Source: an uncultured Eubacteriales bacterium
Lineage (GTDB): Bacteria > Bacillota > Clostridia > Oscillospirales > Acutalibacteraceae
Direction: 5' to 3'
NCBI GenBank assembly: GCA_949422855.1
Contig: CASPLG010000006.1
Location: 1-64,000, forward strand
Length of the DNA: 64,000 nucleotides
The translations under genes were made by a program, and so were the position numbers. Under the pieces are notes generated by a model, which saw nothing but the letters and a program-made list of their open reading frames with translations, did not search any database and was not told where the DNA came from. Numbering within the stretch: the stretch's first letter is position 1; each line of letters opens with the position of its first letter. Of the stretch, positions 25,853 to 33,756 are shown piece after piece.

Positions 25853-26044
25853 TTACTCAGATTTAGGTGCTTTCGGTAGATTTAAAGCCCTTCCGCATGC
25901 AAAACAATGAGCTTTTTTAGTCTTCTTTAGATTTACAATATTGGAAGCTCTGCATTCCGGACATATAATTTGAACCATATCCTGCGGATTGTAAGGGTCT
26001 GCTACTTGCTCTAAATCCTTTTTGTTTTCCTCATTCATGGCCAT
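25853..26044 (-). CDS. Small zinc-ribbon protein
   Basis: A 63-residue protein with two Cys pairs, CPEC (residues 29-32) and CFAC (47-50), forming a likely zinc ribbon; the N-terminus is acidic. No specific family recognised. The first ATG of two is chosen: GGGGGG lies 10 bases upstream of it. It stands alone between the hairpin region and RNase P RNA. A nucleic-acid-binding or adaptor role is possible. Confidence 0.65.
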   Translation of the reverse strand: MAMNEENKKDLEQVADPYNPQDMVQIICPECRASNIVNLKKTKKAHCFACGRALNLPKAPKSE

Positions 26045-26096
26045 AACTATTATACCCCCCTTCCCAAAATCTATATCAATAGGTTTTATTCAAAAC

Positions 26097-26444
26097 TGAG
26101 CAGAACGTTTAAGCCGGGTTTTGTTTTAAGTAATCATCTATCTTGGCCGGCTGTTGCCAGACGGCTCAATGCCACCTCTAAAAAGCTGCCGAGCAAGCAT
26201 TATGCTTTTTGTCGCGGTGTTGCTCCGAATAGGGTTTACATAAAAAATATGTCTCCATACCTTCTAGTGAGCTCTTACCTCACTTTTCCACCCTTACCTA
26301 AATAAATTTAGGCGGTATATCTCTGTTGCACTTTCCCTAGGGTCACCCCCGGCGGCTGTTAGCCGTTATTCTGCTCTGCGGAGCCCGGACTTTCCTCATA
26401 TATAAGCTTTTCAGCTCTATACACGCGATTACAAGATCTGCTCT
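26097..26444 (-). ncRNA. rnpB: RNase P RNA
   Basis: The catalytic RNA that trims the 5' ends of tRNA precursors. On the minus strand the hallmark GAGGAAAGTCCGGGCTCC lies near the 5' end, and CAACAGAGA, AGATAGATGATTAC and ACAAAACCCGGCTTA follow in order. The ends pair as helix P1 (GAGCAGA at the 5' end with TCTGCTC at the 3' end). Length is about 348 bases. Exact ends are set by P1 only. Three tRNA genes lie within 2 kb. Confidence 0.95.
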
Positions 26445-26573
26445 GGATTTGAATTATACCGCATTAATATAAATTTGTCAATAACCTCGTTTAGACAGGG
26501 GCAACAACTCTAGGATATAATATCCAAAAATTAATAAAAAGTAATCCAATTTGTGTACCAGATAATCACTTTA

Positions 26574-26636
26574 AATACCAATTTAATAAAACTTATTTTT
26601 GCTTATTTAGCCCCTGTATATCTACTCGAATGGCAC
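26574..26636 (+). repeat. Imperfect intergenic repeat, copy 2
   Basis: Partner of 1-62 (about 52 of 64 aligned columns match). It lies between rnpB and the tRNA-Tyr/Thr pair and holds no gene. Confidence 0.55.
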
Positions 26637-26696
26637 CGCTGTTTAGTCAAAATTCTACATTCTAAATCCTCTTACAAAATATCAAGTATAACAGTA

Positions 26697-26732
26697 TATC
26701 CACATAATGAATAATATAACATTATGTGGATA
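26697..26732. repeat. Perfect 13-bp inverted repeat with DnaA-box-like arms
   Basis: TATCCACATAATG (26697-26709) and CATTATGTGGATA (26720-26732) are exact inverted copies around a 10-base A/T spacer. The right arm includes TGTGGATAA (26725-26733), the complement of the consensus DnaA box TTATCCACA; the left arm matches at eight of nine bases. Confidence 0.7.
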
Positions 26733-26734
26733 AT

Positions 26735-26764
26735 CAAAAAATCCTTAGCACACATAAATGCTAA
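26735..26764 (-). terminator. Terminator downstream of tRNA-Tyr
   Basis: On the minus strand TTAGCA and TGCTAA pair around an eight-base loop and are followed by GGATTTTTT. It ends the tRNA-Thr/tRNA-Tyr transcript. Confidence 0.65.
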
Positions 26765-26776
26765 AGATCAGACGTC

Positions 26777-26861
26777 TGGTGGGAGATGGTGGATTCGAAC
26801 CACCGAAGTCAGAGACAACAGATTTACAGTCTGTCCCCTTTGGCCGCTCGGGAAATCTCCC
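26777..26861 (-). tRNA. tRNA-Tyr (GTA)
   Basis: A class II tRNA with a long variable arm. The acceptor is GGGAGAT/ATCTCCC, the anticodon loop holds GTA between CAGA and TCTG stem strands, the T loop is GGTTCGAAT, and CCA is encoded. The second tRNA of a two-gene transcript. Confidence 0.96.
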
Positions 26862-26873
26862 TTATATCCGACA

Positions 26874-26949
26874 TGGAGCTGGTGGACGGACTTGAACCCC
26901 CGACCTATTGATTACAAATCAATTGCTCTACCAACTGAGCTACACCAGC
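26874..26949 (-). tRNA. tRNA-Thr (TGT)
   Basis: A standard cloverleaf: acceptor GCTGGTG/CACCAGC, anticodon loop TTTGTAA (anticodon TGT), T loop GGTTCAAGT, encoded CCA. It lies 12 bases upstream of tRNA-Tyr on the same strand. Confidence 0.96.
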
Positions 26950-27030
26950 TCAAAAATTGTCTACCCATAAAGAATATCACTAAACAATTTCATTGTCAAC
27001 TACAAATTTAAAAATATGGAGGGATTATTT

Positions 27031-27846
27031 ATGGAATCAAAAGGAATAGATGTTTCGTACTATCAGGGAGACATAAATTGGAACCGGGTCTCGGAAAATT
27101 CTATAGATTTTGCTATGCTCAGAGCTTCTTACGGCTCAAACGGTACAGATGAAATGTTTGTAAAAAATATCACCGGCATCGAAAATACCAATATCCACCC
27201 CGGAGCGTACCATTATTGCTATGCCATGAATACAAAAGAAGCTGTAGATGAAGCACTGCATTTTATCGATACTATAAAGCCTTTTGAACTGCACTACCCC
27301 GCAGCACTGGATATGGAAGAAAGATCCATAGCTCAGCTCGGCAGAAAAACTGTAACGGATATTATTATCGCTTTTATCCAGACCCTAAAAGACCACAGAT
27401 ATTATCCCATTTTGTACGTAAGCATCAACTGGATTAGAAATTACATAGATATGGACAGAATTTCTGATTTGGATATCTGGCTTTCCGACCCCGGTCCCAA
27501 AATGAGATATACTAAAAATGTAACTATTTGGCAGTATTTATTGAAAGGTATCGTCCCCGGAATAAGCGGTAATGTCAATTTAAACATGTCATTTAAGGAC
27601 TATCCCGGCATAATTAAAAGCGAGGGTCTAAATGGCACCGAAAATTCAAACGGTCAAGATGAGCAGCTTCCTCCATCAGAGGGTGAAATCCCTGTTGTCT
27701 ACCGCGTGAGGAAAAATAATACCTTATGGGGCATAGCAAAGCACTTCCTGGGAGACGGAAACAGATACAAGGAAATTATGCAGCTAAATAGCTTATCCAC
27801 TGATACAATCTATCCCGGGCAGCTACTCATGATACCCGAAAAATAA
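27031..27846 (+). CDS. GH25 lysozyme with C-terminal LysM domain
   Basis: A 271-residue muramidase. Residues 4-195 form a GH25 domain opening KGIDVSYYQGDINW, with the catalytic acidic pair in ALDMEE and a late TIWQYL segment. A LysM peptidoglycan-binding domain (about 225-270; YRVRKNNTLWGIAKHFLG) follows a Glu/Ser/Pro linker. No signal peptide is visible, as in many prophage-type or self-lysis enzymes, so export would need a holin, lysis or another route. ATG at 27031 is chosen: GGAGGG is seven bases upstream. The enzyme could act in wall turnover, mother-cell lysis or competition. Confidence 0.92.
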   Translation: MESKGIDVSYYQGDINWNRVSENSIDFAMLRASYGSNGTDEMFVKNITGIENTNIHPGAYHYCYAMNTKEAVDEALHFIDTIKPFELHYPAALDMEERSIAQLGRKTVTDIIIAFIQTLKDHRYYPILYVSINWIRNYIDMDRISDLDIWLSDPGPKMRYTKNVTIWQYLLKGIVPGISGNVNLNMSFKDYPGIIKSEGLNGTENSNGQDEQLPPSEGEIPVVYRVRKNNTLWGIAKHFLGDGNRYKEIMQLNSLSTDTIYPGQLLMIPEK

Positions 27847-27850
27847 AAAC

Positions 27851-27880
27851 AGAGGGTCAATAAAAGGCCCTCCGTTTTTT
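27851..27880. terminator. Bidirectional terminator between lysozyme and tlc genes
   Basis: GAGGGTC (27852-27858) pairs with GGCCCTC (27866-27872) including one wobble, with T-runs on both strands. It serves the converging GH25 and ATP/ADP carrier genes. Confidence 0.75.
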
Positions 27881-27905
27881 AACTAACACCATAAAACTCC
27901 AAAAT

Positions 27906-29435
27906 TTATTTAAGTTCCGGCTCTTTTTCCGCAACCTTTGCCTCATACTTGTCACTGAGTTTAAATACCGAGACTATCCATGCTCCCAGAATCACGAAGA
28001 ACAATGGTATAATTGTGAACAAGTGCTGTATTAACTTACTTCCTGATGCAACTACGTTCGTTAAGGTCCATACAATTGCAGAAGCCCCCGCTTTACCGGC
28101 CCTTCCGCCAATAACCTCAACCGCAGCCTGACCTTTGACCCTTGTATCCTCATCAAGAGGTATATAAGCCATACTCTTCGTCTGGTCAAACAAGCAATAC
28201 TTAACTCCCTTGGCTGTTGCATCAAAGAACAGTCCTACCCATATTGCCAGCATCGGTACGGACATCCCAAACCAATAGCTTGATGCTCCGCCTAAACGTA
28301 TATACGCCATCAGTAAGAAGAATATTCCGCCGCCCACTACTGTTATGACAGGCGTAATAAGTGCACTGATTTTCCAGTTAAATCTCCTTAGTATATTACT
28401 CGCAACAAACGTAAAGAATATAGTAAGAATCCCTGTAACCATTGATAAGTTACCCATCATGGCCGCATATTGGTTCGGGTCTTTAAGCATAGCTCTCATA
28501 TGCTCTTTCCATACAAGTTCCGTAAAATTAATTCCTACACCGTAGCAAAGAACAAGCGCACAAATCAACATGAAATACGGTGACGTGAATAAGAATCTAA
28601 CTCCCGCCATTATACCCATTTTCTCTTTCTTCTTCTTTTTCTTAACAAGAGACGGATCATAGCATTTTGGATCTTTCAGTACTATAGAATTTATATAGTA
28701 ATAAATAGCCATAGTCGCAACACAGAAAAATATACATGCCCACACTAATATTTTTACGTTCGCTTTAAATGCATCACCTTTAGCTGTCGCCATAGTGCGA
28801 AGTACAGAACCTGAAGCGATTACTCCTACATTTCCTATCGTGGTATAGAATGGGAAAAATCTCTTTACCTCTGTTTTCATTGTAATTTGGTTTGCAAATT
28901 GCCAAAACAATGACGAAATTGCAAGAGTTCCCCAAATCTCCGAAACGATATAGAACAGCGTATATGCCCAGTTAGTCACACACGGAATTATATAGTGCAA
29001 AAACCACGGCATAGTCTCCTGCATATGAATAACTGCCTCTTTATTCGCATGTAAATGACCGTCAACCGCACTTGGGAAAAGAAAAAGTACAAATATTGCG
29101 TAAAATGCAACAAACATACTTACTATTATGTAGAAAGTTTTGTCAACTCCAAATTTATCCACCAAGTACGTAAACAGTATAACAACCAAAAAAGCAGCAG
29201 GCATTACAAAAAACAATTTAAGCGGCGGTATTAACTCTGCTCCCCCACAAGTTGCGTATTTCTGAATAAACACGTCCTTTAAATCCCTAACCATCGTATA
29301 CACAAAAAGTATACAAAACATCAAAAGACTCATCGGTAAAAATTTTTTAAGTTCATAGCCGTGTATTGGCCAAAAAATGGATTGGAATTTATTAAATTCC
29401 GACTTGCTCGCAGCGGTACTATTTGTGCCACCCAT
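27906..29435 (-). CDS. tlc: ADP,ATP carrier protein (Tlc/NTT family nucleotide transporter)
   Basis: A 509-residue carrier with about 12 membrane helices of the NTT family, known from Rickettsia, Chlamydia and plastids, where it swaps host ATP for ADP or imports nucleotides. The opening FWPIHGYELKKFLPMSLL is diagnostic. Charged residues important in characterised carriers have counterparts here: Lys/Glu in the opening motif, Glu in IVSEIWGT, Glu in FTELVWKE and Lys in GRAGKAGASA. A lysine run (KKKKKKEK) lies in the central cytoplasmic loop. Substrate specificity cannot be read from sequence. A possible promoter at 29662-29690 would give a leader of about 220 bases. The gene is very unusual in a Clostridia-type genome and suggests an intracellular life and horizontal acquisition. 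Confidence 0.95.
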   Translation of the reverse strand: MGGTNSTAASKSEFNKFQSIFWPIHGYELKKFLPMSLLMFCILFVYTMVRDLKDVFIQKYATCGGAELIPPLKLFFVMPAAFLVVILFTYLVDKFGVDKTFYIIVSMFVAFYAIFVLFLFPSAVDGHLHANKEAVIHMQETMPWFLHYIIPCVTNWAYTLFYIVSEIWGTLAISSLFWQFANQITMKTEVKRFFPFYTTIGNVGVIASGSVLRTMATAKGDAFKANVKILVWACIFFCVATMAIYYYINSIVLKDPKCYDPSLVKKKKKKEKMGIMAGVRFLFTSPYFMLICALVLCYGVGINFTELVWKEHMRAMLKDPNQYAAMMGNLSMVTGILTIFFTFVASNILRRFNWKISALITPVITVVGGGIFFLLMAYIRLGGASSYWFGMSVPMLAIWVGLFFDATAKGVKYCLFDQTKSMAYIPLDEDTRVKGQAAVEVIGGRAGKAGASAIVWTLTNVVASGSKLIQHLFTIIPLFFVILGAWIVSVFKLSDKYEAKVAEKEPELK

Positions 29436-29953
29436 AATTCTAAAACACCCTTTCTGAATAACTAAAATATTTTGACGCGAACACTAACACAGATTTTTCC
29501 TAAAAATCACCATCTTCCTGAAGCAGTTTATACAAACATCGGTATACGCTCTATAAACCCTGACAAATACGCTGCAACACTCGCATAAGAAACTTCCTTA
29601 CGCACCGGTATCAAGCATATAAATCAACAAACACCTAAAATACCCAAATAGTTTCACTATACTTATAATTCATATAGCTCTAATCATCAAGTATTCCTAC
29701 AGCGACTAATATTGTATCAATTTTTTTTCCATATTACAACTAATTTTTCATGTTTTTTATTACTATTTTTTTGAATTAATCCTACATTTATTATTATTTT
29801 ACCCCTCTGTTATAAAAAATCTAGTCTTCTTCCTAAAATCGATCTCTTATTTTTGTCATGCTCTGCAAAATGGACTTTCACTGTGTATTTTTGTCTTTAA
29901 ACCGTTATCCCAATAAAAGCTATAATTCACAAATTAATTTTCTAAAATATCAC
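29436..29953. other. Gene-free stretch upstream of tlc and rpmB
   Basis: AT-rich, with no credible coding frame on either strand. It holds the candidate tlc promoter and a possible long tlc leader containing an imperfect hairpin (GCGTAAG and CTTATGC on the minus strand, near 29584-29605). No known riboswitch is recognised. Confidence 0.5.
29662..29690 (-). promoter_or_regulatory. Possible sigma-A promoter of tlc
   Basis: On the minus strand TTGATG (29685-29690) and TATAAG (29662-29667) have a 17-base spacer. It is weaker than others in the window and lies far from the start codon. Confidence 0.4.
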
Positions 29954-29982
29954 TTGAAAAAAGTTCCGGTTTCTGATAGAAT
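29954..29982 (+). promoter_or_regulatory. Sigma-A promoter of rpmB
   Basis: TTGAAA (29954-29959) and TAGAAT (29977-29982) with a 17-base spacer. Confidence 0.65.
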
Positions 29983-30018
29983 TAGATGAAGTATATTTAT
30001 ATTATGGAGGATAAGCTT

Positions 30019-30207
30019 ATGGCAAAATGTGATATATGCGGTAAAGGTGTGACTTTCGGTATAAAAGTTTCTCACTCTCACAGGCGTTCTAACAGAACAT
30101 GGAAACCAAATATAAAACGTAAGAAAATGGTTATAAATAATGTGCCTATGCATGTGCATATTTGTACCAGATGTCTGCGTTCCAGTAAAATCAGCGAGAC
30201 AGCTTAA
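30019..30207 (+). CDS. rpmB: 50S ribosomal protein L28
   Basis: A 62-residue ribosomal protein beginning MAKCDICGKGVTFG, with the two Cys pairs (CDIC, CTRC) of zinc-binding L28. ATG at 30019 is chosen because GGAGGATAAGCTT precedes it; the frame extends upstream without support. It is monocistronic, with promoter and strong terminator. Confidence 0.97.
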   Translation: MAKCDICGKGVTFGIKVSHSHRRSNRTWKPNIKRKKMVINNVPMHVHICTRCLRSSKISETA

Positions 30208-30237
30208 CTGAAGTCTTACGTCCTTGCTCTAAATTGC

Positions 30238-30274
30238 AACTCCCGGTTCTCAGTCTGAGCGCCGGGAGTTTTTT
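30238..30274 (+). terminator. Terminator of rpmB
   Basis: AACTCCCGG (30238-30246) pairs with CCGGGAGTT (30262-30270), followed by a run of T. Confidence 0.9.
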
Positions 30275-30341
30275 AATCGATATGAAAAATACCTTGCGTA
30301 GCCGTGTAGGAGCTATCTGCACTACTCAATTAACTTTTTTA

Positions 30342-30719
30342 CTATGTAGCACTTCGCACTTTTTCCTCTCCGTTGACCGCAAGTCCGAAACTTACTGATA
30401 ATGCTTGATTTATTCTGTTCATGGAAAACCTGTCTATACAACCTATTCTCTCCTTCAAACGTACTTTATCAAGCGTTCGGATTTGTTCAAGCAAAACTAC
30501 CGAATCTTTTGCCAAACCGCAGCATTTTGTATTCAGTTCTATATGGGTCGGGAGTTTTGACTTTGTCTGTTGGCTGGTTATCGCCGCCGCTATGACCGTA
30601 GGACTGAATCTGTTCCCGATGTCATTTTGTACAATCAACACGGGTCTCATCCCACCTTGCTCCGAACCGACTACAGGACTTAAATCAGCATAAAATATAT
30701 CCCCTCGTTTTATGTTCAT
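30342..30719 (-). CDS. mazF: MazF/PemK-family endoribonuclease toxin
   Basis: A 125-residue mRNA interferase. The N-terminus IKRGDIFYADLSPVVGSEQGG and the RPVLIVQND strand match Gram-positive MazF/EndoA, and the QIRTLDKVRL segment is conserved. It would cut single-stranded RNA at short sites. ATG at 30719 is chosen because the family begins here and a purine-rich GGAGAGTGAAGG precedes it. No MazE-like antitoxin gene precedes it: the 166 bases to ribF hold no convincing frame. Alone, it may act as a housekeeping RNase, be attenuated, or be paired with an antitoxin elsewhere. Confidence 0.92.
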   Translation of the reverse strand: MNIKRGDIFYADLSPVVGSEQGGMRPVLIVQNDIGNRFSPTVIAAAITSQQTKSKLPTHIELNTKCCGLAKDSVVLLEQIRTLDKVRLKERIGCIDRFSMNRINQALSVSFGLAVNGEEKVRSAT

Positions 30720-30885
30720 GACCTTCACTCTCCATTTTGTATTATTTTTTAGTCTATGGTAGTATTTTTGACTACTTTTGAAGGTTTTAATCATAAAACT
30801 GCTAAATTAATTAAAAATATTTATATGCCAATTTTTAAATAATCATATATATTTTTACTTATAACCGTTTTTAAATCATTACCCC

Positions 30886-31467
30886 CTACTCAGTGCAATT
30901 ATTTTCGCCGTCAGCACCAAATGGTCTGCCTAAAAGCTCCGAAACACTTTTTATATCCCCCAAATCTAAAGCCTTACGTATTCTGGTAGAGCTTACAGTC
31001 AGGTTTTTGTAAATTACAGGCTGTGTAATCTCGACTTCAATACCGTATAAATCACATATATTTTTTAAATCCTCTGAATCTGCCCTTCCACCACGTCCAA
31101 ACCTAAAATTAAACCCGCAAGAAACATATCCTGCATTTAATTTGCCTGAAAGTACGTCTCTTACAAATTCATCCGGTGATAAATTTTTTATCGATAAAAA
31201 ATCTATGCTATAAACTACATCTACTCCCATATCAGATAATATCTTATATTTTTGGTTCAAAGGTATTATTTCTCTGCATTTTTTGTCAAATATGGATTTT
31301 GGATTTCGCACAAATGTAAAAACCACCGGAGTCATACCCTGCTTCTTCTTATCCAAGATTTTCTTTATAACTTCCCTGTGCCCTATATGAACTCCGTCAA
31401 AACACCCTATCGCTACGGCTGTCCTACTCTCAAAGTCCGCACTGATAATTTTATCCAGTATTTTCAA
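30886..31467 (-). CDS. ribF: FAD synthetase domain of RibF, without the riboflavin kinase half
   Basis: A 193-residue protein matching only the N-terminal FMN adenylyltransferase half of bifunctional RibF (usually about 300 residues). The nucleotide-binding motif is in AIGCFDGVHIGHREV, and the SSTRIRKAL signature is present. The frame ends right after ELLGRPFGADG, where the kinase domain normally begins, and the following 90 bases encode no kinase remnant. It could make FAD from FMN but not FMN from riboflavin. It is the last gene of the nusA-infB operon. Whether a kinase is encoded elsewhere is unknown. Confidence 0.9.
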   Translation of the reverse strand: MKILDKIISADFESRTAVAIGCFDGVHIGHREVIKKILDKKKQGMTPVVFTFVRNPKSIFDKKCREIIPLNQKYKILSDMGVDVVYSIDFLSIKNLSPDEFVRDVLSGKLNAGYVSCGFNFRFGRGGRADSEDLKNICDLYGIEVEITQPVIYKNLTVSSTRIRKALDLGDIKSVSELLGRPFGADGENNCTE

Positions 31468-31500
31468 TTTCTTTCAATCTTTCCTCATTATCCTATTACC

Positions 31501-32403
31501 TTAACTTAAAAGCTTAAAAACGGACAATTCTTCTTTGTAAATATCCACCGCACCCAAACCTAGAAATTTACTGCCTTCAAAAACTCTGTACCTGTCCCCG
31601 TTTATCCATTTTTGAGAACTTTTTAGCCTGTCCAAAAGCAGACCTACTCCATTTCCAAACCTGACTGCCTGAGAATGCGTAATATATATATCTTTCAAAT
31701 CGTCAAACAGAGACTCCAGCGGTACAATCATGTCGTCAATGCGACCAAGTTTTATGTAATCCAGAAATTTTTCCACAGTCAAACTCATGTCTATACTAAA
31801 TCCGTTAGACTCCAGTCTTCTCAAACCCGTCATAGTCCCCGCAGAGCCAAGTGCCTCACCAATATCCGCACAAAGGGAGCGTATATATGTACCCCTGGAG
31901 CAGTTTACTAATATTGTAGCCTCTTGCTTTTGTTCATCAAAATCGATAATATCAATGCTATCAACAAATACCTTGCGTTTATCTCTTTCTACGCATTCGC
32001 CTCTTCGTGCCAGCTCATATAACTTAACACCACCCCTTTTAACTGCCGAATACATAGGCGGTATTTGATATATTTCTCCTGTAAACCGGCCGACCGCTTG
32101 CTCTAACTCATCACACTTAATTTTCTTGTCATAGTATTTTACAATTTTGCCTGTAATGTCCTGTGTATCAGTCTCAAGCCCAAATTTCACCGAAGCCTTA
32201 TATTTTTTTTTATGGTTCACAATTAAATCTAAAGTTTTCGTCGCCTTTCCAAGCATGACCGGCAATACACCTGTAGCCATAGGGTCTAACGTGCCCATAT
32301 GCCCGACTTTTTTTATTCCCAGGCTTCTCCTGACAATCGATACAACCTTAAACGAAGTTATATCTTTTGGTTTATCGATAACTATAATTCCATCTACACT
32401 CAT
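31501..32403 (-). CDS. truB: tRNA pseudouridine-55 synthase
   Basis: A 300-residue enzyme making pseudouridine 55 in the T loop of tRNAs. The catalytic Asp is in VGHMGTLDPMATGVL, and GRFTGEIYQIPPMYSAVKR and NCSRGTYIRSL are family motifs. The N-terminus DGIIVIDKPKDITSF is typical. Its start overlaps the end of nrnA by four bases. Confidence 0.97.
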   Translation of the reverse strand: MSVDGIIVIDKPKDITSFKVVSIVRRSLGIKKVGHMGTLDPMATGVLPVMLGKATKTLDLIVNHKKKYKASVKFGLETDTQDITGKIVKYYDKKIKCDELEQAVGRFTGEIYQIPPMYSAVKRGGVKLYELARRGECVERDKRKVFVDSIDIIDFDEQKQEATILVNCSRGTYIRSLCADIGEALGSAGTMTGLRRLESNGFSIDMSLTVEKFLDYIKLGRIDDMIVPLESLFDDLKDIYITHSQAVRFGNGVGLLLDRLKSSQKWINGDRYRVFEGSKFLGLGAVDIYKEELSVFKLLS

Positions 32404-33347
32404 ACCTTAATTTTTTCCTTAATTACACCAAGTATCTCAGATCGTAAATCGTCAATGTCACCCTCAAATGTGAATCCTGCAGCACAAGCATGACCCCCGC
32501 CGCCAAATTCCTCACAAATGCTCACTGCATTTACGTCTTCTTGGGTTCTAACAGATACTCTGTAAATACCACTTTGTTTTTCCCTTATGGTAACTCCCAC
32601 ATCGACCCCTTCTATACTCCTTGGAATCGACGCTATACCTTCCAATTCGTTTTCTGAAACCCCGGTCTTTTTCATCATATCAAGCGTAACAACTATAATA
32701 GCACATCTGTACTGAAAGAAATACTCCAAGGATTTATATATAAGCATCTCCAAACTGATAAGCCTCTTTGGCTTAGTATCAAATAAAATTTTGTTTATCT
32801 TACCTAAATCTATACCCTTTTCTATTAAATCCGCCGCTATTTTGTGTGTCTGAGCCGTCACATTTGAATACTTAAAACAGCCTGTATCGGTCGCTAGACC
32901 CACATAAAGGCATGAAGCAATCTCTTCGTCTATCTGCACACCTAAAATCTTTATGAGTGCATAAATAATCTCCGAAGCAGACGCCGACATAGCATCAACA
33001 AACGTAATATCTGCATAATTTTTGTTGGTCATGTGGTGGTCAATGCATAAATCCACACTGCCAGAATACCGGAGCAGAGCCCCTTCAAACTGATTAGTGC
33101 TTGCAACATCAACACTTATAATAAACCGGGGCTCAAAGTCCTCCCCCTCAGCACACTTTGCAATAAACTTATATTTATTGGGAATTTCATCGCTGCATAG
33201 TACCTTAGCCCTTTTACCCATCTTCTGTAAAGCTCTGCAAAGCGCATACGCCGACCCTATTGTATCACCGTCAGGGTTTTTATGGGTGAGTATATAAAAG
33301 TCATCCCTGCTTCTCAATATAACCGATATATCCAATAAAGATTTCAC
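32400..33347 (-). CDS. nrnA: DHH/DHHA1 phosphoesterase, NrnA type (nanoRNase/pAp phosphatase)
   Basis: A 315-residue phosphodiesterase that degrades very short RNAs and probably pAp. The DHH domain has the metal ligands THKNPDGDTIGSA, SVDVAS and CIDHHMTN; the C-terminal DHHA1 domain ends GGGGHACAAGFTF. The GTG start overlaps the rbfA stop as GTGA, a sign of coupled translation. Position between rbfA and truB is conserved in Firmicutes. Confidence 0.95.
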   Translation of the reverse strand: MKSLLDISVILRSRDDFYILTHKNPDGDTIGSAYALCRALQKMGKRAKVLCSDEIPNKYKFIAKCAEGEDFEPRFIISVDVASTNQFEGALLRYSGSVDLCIDHHMTNKNYADITFVDAMSASASEIIYALIKILGVQIDEEIASCLYVGLATDTGCFKYSNVTAQTHKIAADLIEKGIDLGKINKILFDTKPKRLISLEMLIYKSLEYFFQYRCAIIVVTLDMMKKTGVSENELEGIASIPRSIEGVDVGVTIREKQSGIYRVSVRTQEDVNAVSICEEFGGGGHACAAGFTFEGDIDDLRSEILGVIKEKIKV

Positions 33348-33706
33348 TGTTTACCATCCTCCGCTGAAGCTAATTTATCAATTTTCTCAATCATATTCAT
33401 ACTGTATTCAATCGAGTCCGTCGCCTTAAACTCCATATTCGGAATACTGCGAAGTTCTAATCTTTTTCCCAGCTCCCTTTTTATATACGGCACGGCACAA
33501 TTTAGTCCCTCAACTGCTGTTTTTGCCTTATCAAGACCCTCTATCGAACTTATAAAAACACGGCATGATGATAAATCTTTGGAAATATCAGTTTTTACCA
33601 CGTCAAAAAAGCTATTCCTTACCCTGGGGTCGCTCAAATCCCTTGTAATTGCTGTTATTTCCCTTTTTATACTCTCACCCATATGCTGCATCCTATGACT
33701 CGGCAT
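33344..33706 (-). CDS. rbfA: Ribosome-binding factor A
   Basis: A 120-residue KH-like factor for late 30S subunit maturation. It has the expected opening (HRMQHMGESIKREITAI) and the segment DPRVRN, with RIPNMEF-type ending motif as IPNMEFKATDSIE. It lies between infB and nrnA, overlapping the latter by four bases. Confidence 0.95.
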   Translation of the reverse strand: MPSHRMQHMGESIKREITAITRDLSDPRVRNSFFDVVKTDISKDLSSCRVFISSIEGLDKAKTAVEGLNCAVPYIKRELGKRLELRSIPNMEFKATDSIEYSMNMIEKIDKLASAEDGKQ

Positions 33707-33756
33707 CCAAATCCACCTCTTTTTAACTTAATTATTACCACTCAACGTCTAACTTA

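Noticed and set aside
26697..26733. Replication origin at the DnaA-box pair
   Set aside because: Only two boxes, no dnaA/dnaN/rpmH neighbourhood and no box cluster. A lone regulatory or titration site is more reasonable.
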